A stretch of 64,000 nt of DNA from Rhodobacter sp. Har01 (GTDB lineage: Bacteria; Pseudomonadota; Alphaproteobacteria; Rhodobacterales; Rhodobacteraceae): assembly GCF_020564565.1 (NCBI RefSeq), contig NZ_JAJCTD010000009.1, positions 16,615 to 80,614 on the forward strand. Reading direction: 5' to 3'. Shown one piece after another: positions 46,693-54,115 of this stretch (positions are counted from its first letter, which is position 1; each line of letters begins with the position of its first letter). A program made the position numbers and the translations under genes. The notes beneath the pieces were generated by a model that had not been told where the DNA came from, searched no databases, and was given only the letters and a program-made list of their open reading frames with translations.

Positions 46693-46817
46693 TGCCCCGC
46701 CAGATCGTCCGCGATCTGCTAGGGATGCGCATCGACGCCACCGCGCCGCAGCATCTGGTGGCCTGCGAAAATGATGTCGTGGACGCCTTCCGCGACTGGC
46801 TGGAAAGGGTGGCATGA
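46692..46817 (+). CDS. 41-codon ORF coupled between mocE and the dehydrogenase gene
   Basis: It starts at an ATG sharing one base with the mocE stop and ends in a TGA overlapping the next start by four bases, so translation is coupled on both sides. The 41-residue product (MPRQIVRDLLGMRIDA, ending RDWLERVA) is not recognized. It may be a real small subunit or the remnant of a deleted gene such as mocF. Confidence 0.5.
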   Translation: MPRQIVRDLLGMRIDATAPQHLVACENDVVDAFRDWLERVA

Positions 46818-47944
46818 TGGACAGTATCGGCGTTGGGCTGATCGGCACCGGCTTCATGGGCAAGGCCCATGCGCTGGCCTATCGCACGGTCAAGGCGGTG
46901 ATGGGCGATGTGCCCGCGGTGCGGCTGGTGGCGCTGGCGGAAACGCCGGCCACAAAGGCCGCCGAGATGGGCGGACAGTTCGGCTTTGCCCGCGCCACCG
47001 GCGACTGGCGCGACCTGCTGGACGATCCAGGCATCCAATTGATCTCGATCACCACACCGAACGGCATGCACCGGCAGATGGCCGAGGCGGCGCTGAAGGC
47101 CGGCAAGCATGTCTGGTGCGAAAAGCCCATGGCGCTGACGCTGGCCGATGCCCGAGCGATGGAGGCGGCGGCGCGGGCATCGGGGCTGAAGACCCAGCTT
47201 GGCTACAACTACACCGCCAACCCCACCTATACCCACGCCTGCCGGCTGGTGGCGGCGGGCGAGATCGGCCGCGTCGTCCATATCCGCGGCTGGGTGGACG
47301 AGGATTACCAGGCCGACCCGGCGCTGGCCTGGTCCTGGCGCGCCACGCTGAAACAGGCGGGCCTCGGCGCGCTGGGCGACATCGGCTGCCACCTGATCTC
47401 GCTCCTGACCGGCCTTGCCGGCCCGCTGGACAGCGTGGTGGGTGAAATCGAGACCCTCCACAGGACCCGCCCCATGCCCGATGGCAAGGGCCGCGCGGCG
47501 GTCGAGAACGAGGACACCGCCGCGGCGCTCCTGACCTTTGCCAGCGGGGTGAAGGGCACGATGGTGGCCTCGCGCAGCGCCTGGGGCCGCAAGTCGCGGC
47601 TGGGGTTCGAGGTGCATGGCACCGAGGGGATGGTGATCTTTGACCAGGAGCGGATGAACGAACTGCAGCTGTTCCAGAACCGCGGGCCGAAGGCGTTGCA
47701 GGGCTTCACCACCATCCTGACCGCGCCCGAGCACCCGCCCTACGGCGCCTTCTGTCCCGCACCGGGGCACCAGCTGGGCTTCAACGACATGAAGGTGATC
47801 GAAGCCGCCGGCCTTCTGCGCGCCATCCGCGACGGCGCCCGCCCGCCGCTGGATTTCACCGCCGGGCTGGAGATTGAAAAAGCCATCCACGCCATCGCCC
47901 TTTCGGCCCGCGACGGGCGCCGGGTGCGGCTGGCCGAGGTCTGA
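46814..47944 (+). CDS. Gfo/Idh/MocA-family oxidoreductase
   Basis: A 376-residue NAD(P)-dependent dehydrogenase with Rossmann GTGFMG, the family EKP motif in WCEKPMALTL, and a metal-free catalytic region including GDIGCHLISLL with Asp and His. In the moc context it is the likely MocA counterpart oxidizing the demethylated inositol-type product. It is distinct from IolG in the same locus, so two ring-oxidation steps may occur. Confidence 0.88.
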   Translation: MMDSIGVGLIGTGFMGKAHALAYRTVKAVMGDVPAVRLVALAETPATKAAEMGGQFGFARATGDWRDLLDDPGIQLISITTPNGMHRQMAEAALKAGKHVWCEKPMALTLADARAMEAAARASGLKTQLGYNYTANPTYTHACRLVAAGEIGRVVHIRGWVDEDYQADPALAWSWRATLKQAGLGALGDIGCHLISLLTGLAGPLDSVVGEIETLHRTRPMPDGKGRAAVENEDTAAALLTFASGVKGTMVASRSAWGRKSRLGFEVHGTEGMVIFDQERMNELQLFQNRGPKALQGFTTILTAPEHPPYGAFCPAPGHQLGFNDMKVIEAAGLLRAIRDGARPPLDFTAGLEIEKAIHAIALSARDGRRVRLAEV

Positions 47945-48221
47945 CCTGCGCGCGTTCCGCAGCCCAAGGACCACGCCCATGCGGGTCGCCTTGAACCACA
48001 TCCTTGCCCGGCGCGTGACACTGGCCGGAGTCGTTGACCCTGCCACCCGCCGCCCCCGCCGTTCCGGTGGCCGGCCTGCCAGCGAAGACCGCGCCCATGG
48101 CCGATGCCGGTGGCACAAGACACGGCCTTGACATGGCGCCGCGACGCGGGGCTGTCTGGACAGACGGAACGCCCCGCCGCCGCAACGGCCCTGCCATAGG
48201 ATCCGGCGCCCAAGCCCTGCC

Positions 48222-49475
48222 ATGACCGATCCTGACCCGCTTCTTCGTGCCCTGTTCGACCGTGCCATCACGGTCGCGGACCCGATGCGCAGCCTGGGGA
48301 GTTTCCTGCCCGAACGGCCGGCGGGCCGGGTGCTGGTGGTCGGGGCGGGAAAGGCCGCCGCCCGCATGGCCGAGGCGGTCGAAAGCCGGTGGGGCGCCTG
48401 TGACGGGCTGGTGATCACGCGCCACGGCCATGGCCGGCCCTGCCAAGGCATCGAGATCGTCGAAGCCGCACATCCGGTTCCCGACGCGGCGGGGGTCGCG
48501 GCAACCCGGCGCATCCTGGACCTGCTGACGCCGCTGGGACCGCAGGATTTCGTGCTGGCGCTGATCTCGGGCGGGGCCTCGGCCCTGCTTTGCGCGCCGG
48601 CAGAGGGCCTGACGCTGGGTGACAAACAGGCGGTCAACGCGGCGCTTCTGGCCTCGGGGGCGCCGATTTCCGCGATCAACACCGTGCGCAAGCACCTCAG
48701 CCGCGTGAAGGGCGGGCAACTGGCTGCGGCCGCCCATCCGGCGCGGCTGCTGTGCCTGATGATCTCGGACGTGCCCGGAGACGATCCGGGCCTGATCGGC
48801 TCGGGTCCCACCGTCGGCGAGGCGACGTCGTCCACAGAGGCGCTGGCGATCCTCGAGCGCTGGAAGGTCCCCGTTCCTGCGGCCGTCCGCGCCTGTCTGA
48901 CGCGCCCCACGGGCGTTGTCGCCCCCGGTGACCCCCGCCTGGCGCGGGCCGAGAACCATGTCATCGCTGCGGCCTCGCAAAGCCTTGCGGCAGCGGCCCG
49001 GCTGGCAAGCGCAATGGGGCTTGAGGTGGACGTGTTGGGCGACGCGCTGGAAGGCGAGGCGCGCGCGGTGGCCGCAGCCCAGGCCAGGCTGGCACTGGCG
49101 CGGCGGGATGCCCGCAATCCGGGCGACCGGCCGCTTGTGCTGTTGTCGGGCGGCGAGTTGACCGTCACGCGGCGGGGCGACGGCATCGGCGGCCCGAATG
49201 CCGAGTTCTGCCTGGCGCTGGCCCTTGAACTGAAAGGTGCCGCCGGCATTCATGCGCTGGCCTGCGACACCGACGGGGTGGACGGCGCGGCCGAGGTGGC
49301 CGGCGCCGTGATCGGCCCGTCGACACTGGCCAGAGCGCGCGCCCTGGGCCTTGACGTAAGGGCAGAGCTTGCCCGCAACAACGCACACGGGTTTTTTGCG
49401 GCGCTTGGCAATCAGGTGATCACCGGCCCGACCCTGACCAACGTCAACGATTTCCGCGCCATCCTGATCAGGTGA
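48222..49475 (+). CDS. Glycerate 2-kinase, MOFRL family
   Basis: A 417-residue protein of the TtuD/GckA group: N-terminal DUF4147 domain (GAGKAAARMAEAVE, then LISGGASALL) and C-terminal MOFRL domain (LSGGELTV, ending ARNNAHGFFAALG). It phosphorylates glycerate to 2-phosphoglycerate, feeding central metabolism; older annotations call it hydroxypyruvate reductase. A 277-base gene-free gap separates it from the moc genes. Confidence 0.88.
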   Translation: MTDPDPLLRALFDRAITVADPMRSLGSFLPERPAGRVLVVGAGKAAARMAEAVESRWGACDGLVITRHGHGRPCQGIEIVEAAHPVPDAAGVAATRRILDLLTPLGPQDFVLALISGGASALLCAPAEGLTLGDKQAVNAALLASGAPISAINTVRKHLSRVKGGQLAAAAHPARLLCLMISDVPGDDPGLIGSGPTVGEATSSTEALAILERWKVPVPAAVRACLTRPTGVVAPGDPRLARAENHVIAAASQSLAAAARLASAMGLEVDVLGDALEGEARAVAAAQARLALARRDARNPGDRPLVLLSGGELTVTRRGDGIGGPNAEFCLALALELKGAAGIHALACDTDGVDGAAEVAGAVIGPSTLARARALGLDVRAELARNNAHGFFAALGNQVITGPTLTNVNDFRAILIR

Positions 49476-49561
49476 CGCGCGCCAGGCCATTGTCCGACCG
49501 GTGGCCGCCGCAGCCGTCGGCCGTTGCCAGGACTAACCCGGATCAGGGAAGGCACTGGTTT

Positions 49562-49573
49562 CCTTACGTAAGG
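49562..49573. promoter_or_regulatory. Palindrome in the nuo leader
   Basis: CCTTACGTAAGG is a perfect 12-base palindrome 73 bases before nuoA. TTGACC (49586-49591) follows as a possible -35 box, but a good -10 is not evident. It could be a regulator site for the nuo operon. Confidence 0.4.
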
Positions 49574-49646
49574 TGCGAAGTGCGGTTGACCCTTGCCAAG
49601 CTTTGGCGCCACTCTGGCCCGCAACCGATGATTGGGGCTCGTGCGG

Positions 49647-50042
49647 ATGGCCGATTTCCTTGCATCGCTTGATCCACGCGCCGCTCTGGCAATTCATCTT
49701 GCCGTCGTGGCAGTGGCGATGGCGGCAATCCTCATCGTCGCCGGCCTGTTGCGAGAACGGGACAGGCCCGGCTTCGGCGTCTATGAAAGCGGCGCGCCGC
49801 CCGGCCCTCCGGTCTGGGGCCGCACGGCGGCGCAATATGCCCTGATCGCCATATTTTTCATGATTTTCGACGTCGAGGTGGCGCTGCTTTTCGCCTGGGC
49901 GGTGGCGGCCAAGGCGATCGGCCCACCCGGGCTGGTGGCCGCCGCGATCTTCATCCTGGTCCTGCTGGCGGCGCTTCTCTGGCTTTGGCTCGACGGGGCG
50001 CTGGAAACCGCGCCTTCGGACGTTGAAGAGGAAGAGCCATGA
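49647..50042 (+). CDS. nuoA: NADH-quinone oxidoreductase subunit A
   Basis: A 131-residue, three-helix membrane subunit with the YESGAPP loop and the FFMIFDVEVALLF helix. First gene of a full nuoA-N operon in which successive genes mostly overlap by four bases. Confidence 0.93.
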   Translation: MADFLASLDPRAALAIHLAVVAVAMAAILIVAGLLRERDRPGFGVYESGAPPGPPVWGRTAAQYALIAIFFMIFDVEVALLFAWAVAAKAIGPPGLVAAAIFILVLLAALLWLWLDGALETAPSDVEEEEP

Positions 50043-50638
50043 CCGGACCCGGACTTTCCCCTCAAGAGCAGATGGCGCGCGGGCATCTGTTCACCCGGCT
50101 GGACGACCTTGTCGCCTGGTCGCGCAAGAACAGCCTCTGGCCGTTCAACTTCGGCCTGTCGTGCTGCTATGTCGAGATGGCCACGGCGCTGACGCCGGTC
50201 TACGACCAGGCCCGTTTCGGCGCCGAGGTGATCCGCTCGACCCCCCGCCAGGCCGACCTGCTGATCGTCTCGGGCACGGTGTTCCGCAAGATGGCCGCGC
50301 CGCTGTATCGCCTGTATCAGCAGATGCGCGAACCGCGCTGGGTGATCTCGATGGGCGCCTGCGCCAATTCGGGCGGCATGTACGACATCTATTCCGTCGT
50401 GCAGGGCGTCGACAGCTTCCTGCCGGTCGATGTCTACGTTCCCGGCTGCCCGCCCCGCCCCGAGGCGCTGATGGATGCGCTGGTCTTGCTGCAACAGAAA
50501 ATCGGCGCCGAGCGGCGGCCGCTGTCGATTCATCTCGACGCAACCCCCCGGTCGTTCTCGCCGGTTCCCCGCCGCGATGCCCTGCGCGACACCCGCGCCG
50601 GCATGACCCGCCTGGCCGGACCCGAGGAGGCACCATGA
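50039..50638 (+). CDS. nuoB: NADH-quinone oxidoreductase subunit B
   Basis: A 199-residue subunit carrying cluster N2: GLSCCYVEM, GACANSGGM and VPGCPPRPEA supply the cysteines. It transfers electrons to quinone at the B/D interface. Overlaps nuoA and nuoCD by four bases. Confidence 0.95.
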   Translation: MTGPGLSPQEQMARGHLFTRLDDLVAWSRKNSLWPFNFGLSCCYVEMATALTPVYDQARFGAEVIRSTPRQADLLIVSGTVFRKMAAPLYRLYQQMREPRWVISMGACANSGGMYDIYSVVQGVDSFLPVDVYVPGCPPRPEALMDALVLLQQKIGAERRPLSIHLDATPRSFSPVPRRDALRDTRAGMTRLAGPEEAP

Positions 50639-52392
50639 GCCTCGACGCCGCCCCGCAATCCTCGCTGGTGGAAACCCTCAAGGCCCGCTTCGGCCCGGCG
50701 ATCCTGGCCGAGCAGGCCACCGGCGAAGCCTTCCCCGTGGTCTGGATCGCGCCCGAGGCCAGCCCCGCCATTCACCGCTTTCTCAAGGAGGAAGTGCCGC
50801 AGCCCTTCACGCTGCTGGCCGACCTCTGGGCCGTGGACGAGACACGGCGCAGCCACCGCCCCGCCCCGGCGCGCGGCGTGACGCTGCAAAGCCACCTCAT
50901 CAGCCTTGACCGCAACGCCGACATCCGGCTCAAGGTCGCCTGTGACGAAACCATGCCGCGCGCGCCGTCGATCGCCCCGGTCTACCTCGCCGCCGACTGG
51001 TACGAACGCGAAGCCTTCGACATGTTCGGCGTGCAGTTCGACGGCCGCGCCAGCCATCGCCGCATCCTGATGCCGCAAGACTGGCCGGGTCACCCCTTGC
51101 GCAAGGACCACTATGCGCGGGCCACCGAACAGCCGCCTTTCCGGATGACCGAACAGTCGTTCAGCGCGGCCGAGGAGGCCAACCGGATCGACCCCGAAGC
51201 CCTTGGCCTGCCCCTGCTGAAAGACGGCGAAGAGCTGATGGTGCTGAATTTCGGCCCGCACCACCCCTCGACCCACGGCGTCTTCCGTATCGTCCTTGGC
51301 CTGTATGGCGAAGAGGTGATCTGGGCCATCCCGGACATCGGCTATCACCACCGCGGCGCCGAAAAGATGGCCGAGCGACAGACCTGGCACGGCTTCATCC
51401 CCTATTGCGACCGGATCGACTATCTGGGCGGGGTGACCCACGAACTGCCCTATCTGATGGCTGTCGAACGGTTGTGCGGTATTGCCGTGCCGCCGCGGGC
51501 GCAGGTGATCCGGGTCATGCTCTGCGAATTCTACCGCATCATGAACCACCTCTTGTTCTACGGCACCATGGCGCAGGACGTGGGCCAGATGTCCCCCGTC
51601 TTTTACATGTTCACCGACCGCGAACGCGGCCACCGTGTGCTTGAGGCGATCACCGGCGCGCGGATGCACCCGGCCTTTTTCCGCATCGGTGGCGTGGCGA
51701 TGGACCTGCCGCAGGGCTGGGATGCGCTGGTCCGCGATTTCCTAGACTGGATGCCGCCGCGGCTGGACGATTACCGCCGCATGGTGCTGAATTCCGACCT
51801 GTTCCGCATCCGCACCGTGGGCATCGGTGCCTATGACACCGCCACCGCGCTGAACTGGGGCACCACCGGCCCCGGCCTGCGCGCCACCGGCTGCGGCTGG
51901 GATTGGCGCAAGGCCCGGCCCTACTCCGGATACGACGGGTTCGACTTCGACGTCCCCACCGGCACCCGAGGCGACATCTATGACAGAACGGTCGTTCGGG
52001 AACAGGAAATCCGCCAGTCCCTGCGGATCATCCGCCAGTGCCTGGACCACATGCCCGGCGGCCCCGTCAAGGCCGACCATCCCCTGACCACGCCCCCCGA
52101 CCGCAACGCAATGCTGCACGACATCGATACCCTGATCCCGCATTTCCTGGCCACGTCCTTCGGCACCGTCGTTCCCGCGGGCGAGGCGACGGGCCAGGTC
52201 GAAACCCACCGTGGCCTGGCGCAGTATTCCCTGATCTCGGACTGCGGCACCTCCAGTTACCGAACGCGCATTCGCACTCCCTCCTTTGCGCATCTGCAAA
52301 TGCTGCCGCACATCCTGCCCGGAATGACCGTGGCCGATGTGGTCGCCCACATCGCCAGCATCGACTTCGTCATGTCGGATGTCGACCGATGA
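50635..52392 (+). CDS. nuoCD: NADH-quinone oxidoreductase fused subunits C and D
   Basis: A 585-residue fusion. The NuoC part (about 1-180, with AADWYEREAFDMFGV) is joined to the NuoD part (NFGPHHPSTHGVFR, then the quinone-site region). Fused CD is the E. coli arrangement; mitochondrial-type alphaproteobacterial operons keep C and D apart. This marks the operon as the second, non-mitochondrial complex I type. Confidence 0.95.
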   Translation: MSLDAAPQSSLVETLKARFGPAILAEQATGEAFPVVWIAPEASPAIHRFLKEEVPQPFTLLADLWAVDETRRSHRPAPARGVTLQSHLISLDRNADIRLKVACDETMPRAPSIAPVYLAADWYEREAFDMFGVQFDGRASHRRILMPQDWPGHPLRKDHYARATEQPPFRMTEQSFSAAEEANRIDPEALGLPLLKDGEELMVLNFGPHHPSTHGVFRIVLGLYGEEVIWAIPDIGYHHRGAEKMAERQTWHGFIPYCDRIDYLGGVTHELPYLMAVERLCGIAVPPRAQVIRVMLCEFYRIMNHLLFYGTMAQDVGQMSPVFYMFTDRERGHRVLEAITGARMHPAFFRIGGVAMDLPQGWDALVRDFLDWMPPRLDDYRRMVLNSDLFRIRTVGIGAYDTATALNWGTTGPGLRATGCGWDWRKARPYSGYDGFDFDVPTGTRGDIYDRTVVREQEIRQSLRIIRQCLDHMPGGPVKADHPLTTPPDRNAMLHDIDTLIPHFLATSFGTVVPAGEATGQVETHRGLAQYSLISDCGTSSYRTRIRTPSFAHLQMLPHILPGMTVADVVAHIASIDFVMSDVDR

Positions 52393-52862
52393 CCCTGCCG
52401 CCCGTCCTTCAGGCGCAACTGCGCGACCTGGTGGCCCACGAGGGCAACCCACGCGCCGCCATGCTTGAATCCCTTCGCCTGGTGCAGGCCGCCGAAGGCT
52501 GGGTCTCCGACGACCGCATCCCGCAGATCGCCGCCGAGCTTGGCGTCACCCCCGCCGAACTGGACGCCACCGCCAGCTTCTACAGTCTGATCTTCCGCCG
52601 CCCCGTCGGCCGCACCGTGATTTTGCTTTGCGACGGCGCCAGTTGCGGGCTGAACGGTGCCGATGCCATCCGTGACGCCCTCATGTCGCGCCTTGGCATC
52701 GGCTACGGCCAGACCACTCCGGATGGCCGCTTCACCCTGATCAACAGTGCCTGCGTTGGCGGTTGCGACCGCGCCCCCGCCGCCGTGATCGGCCCCGACC
52801 GCACTCTTGTCGGGCCGCTGACGGCAGACACGCTGAACGCCGTGCTGGAGGAGGCGCCATGA
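52389..52862 (+). CDS. nuoE: NADH-quinone oxidoreductase subunit E
   Basis: A 157-residue thioredoxin-like [2Fe-2S] protein (cluster N1a) with ligands in CDGASC and CVGGC. Part of the NADH-oxidizing EFG module. Confidence 0.94.
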   Translation: MTLPPVLQAQLRDLVAHEGNPRAAMLESLRLVQAAEGWVSDDRIPQIAAELGVTPAELDATASFYSLIFRRPVGRTVILLCDGASCGLNGADAIRDALMSRLGIGYGQTTPDGRFTLINSACVGGCDRAPAAVIGPDRTLVGPLTADTLNAVLEEAP

Positions 52863-54115
52863 CCGACCTTCCTCTCACCGGCCGCGCCCGCCCCGACCGC
52901 ACCCCCCATAGCCTTGCCGAATGGCGCGCCTTGGGTGGCTACGATGCCGTCGAACGGGCGTTCACAATACCCCCCGCGCAGGTACTGGACGCAGTCGACG
53001 CCGCCGCCCTGAACGGACGCGGCGGCGCGGGCTTCCCGGCCGCCCGCAAGTGGCGTTTCATGCCCGCGCCCGAGACCAGCCCCGGCCCGCGCTACCTGAT
53101 CGTCAACGGCGACGAGATGGAGCCTGGCGCCTTCAAAGACCGCTTCCTGCTTGAGGCCCTGCCGCACCAGGTGATCGAAGGCGCGCTGATCGCCGCCCAT
53201 GCCACACATGCGACCGAGATCATCGTGCTGATCCGCGACGATTACCGCGCCGCCATCGCCGGGCTGACCCGCGCCATCGCCGAGGCGCAGGCGGCCGGAT
53301 ACCTGAACGCCATGACCATGCGCGTCCACCCCAGCGCCGGCCGCTACATCGTGGGCGAGGAAACCGCGCTGATCGCCGCGCTGGAAGGCGGCCGCGCCAT
53401 GCCGCGCAAACGCCCGCCCTTCCCGGCGCAATCCGGCCTCTGGGGCAGGCCGACCACGGTGAACAACGTCGAGACCATCTCGCTGATCCCGCACATCCTG
53501 GCCAACGGCGCACAATGGTTCCGCGCCCTGTCGCACACCGAGGAAGGCGGCACCAAGCTTTACGGCGTCTCGGGCCGCGTCCGCGCGCCGGGCCTGTTCG
53601 AGGCCGCGATGGGCACCACCGCCCGCGAATTGATCGACCGTGCGGGGGGCGTTTCCGGCAGCGGTCGGCTTCTGTGCTTTCAGCCAGGCGGCGGCGCCTC
53701 GGCCTTCCTTGGCCCCGAACACCTGGACGTGCCGATGGACTTTGGCCACATGGCCAAGGCCGGCGCGATGCTGGGCACCGGCACCCTGATCGTGCTGGAC
53801 GACACCGCCTGCCCGGTCGAGGTCACCGCCCGGCACATGGCGTTTTACGCCCGCGAAAGCTGCGGCTGGTGCGTGCCCTGCCGCGAGGGCCTGCCCTGGG
53901 CCGCCCGTATCCTGCGCGCGCTGGAAGACGGCAGCGCGCAGCCCGAAGACCTGGCCGCCCTGCGCGACATCGCCGCCGAAGCCAGCCCCCGCGGCCGCAG
54001 TTTCTGCGACCTGATGGGCGGCGCCATGGCCCCGCTGGCCTCGCTGCTGGCGCGGTTTCCAGACCTGATCGACGCCCACCTGCACCGCGGTTGCCCGCTC
54101 AAGGGGGCCGGATGA
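52859..54115 (+). CDS. nuoF: NADH-quinone oxidoreductase subunit F
   Basis: A 418-residue FMN/NADH-binding subunit: GRGGAGFPAARKW (NADH/FMN) and the N3 [4Fe-4S] ligands ESCGWCVPCREG plus a further Cys about 40 residues later (SFCDLM). Entry point of electrons from NADH. Confidence 0.95.
   Translation: MTDLPLTGRARPDRTPHSLAEWRALGGYDAVERAFTIPPAQVLDAVDAAALNGRGGAGFPAARKWRFMPAPETSPGPRYLIVNGDEMEPGAFKDRFLLEALPHQVIEGALIAAHATHATEIIVLIRDDYRAAIAGLTRAIAEAQAAGYLNAMTMRVHPSAGRYIVGEETALIAALEGGRAMPRKRPPFPAQSGLWGRPTTVNNVETISLIPHILANGAQWFRALSHTEEGGTKLYGVSGRVRAPGLFEAAMGTTARELIDRAGGVSGSGRLLCFQPGGGASAFLGPEHLDVPMDFGHMAKAGAMLGTGTLIVLDDTACPVEVTARHMAFYARESCGWCVPCREGLPWAARILRALEDGSAQPEDLAALRDIAAEASPRGRSFCDLMGGAMAPLASLLARFPDLIDAHLHRGCPLKGAG

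Noticed and set aside
47945..48221. Possible gene in the gap before the glycerate kinase
   Set aside because: Short frames lack ribosome sites and resemble no protein; the gap seems to hold only the promoter region.
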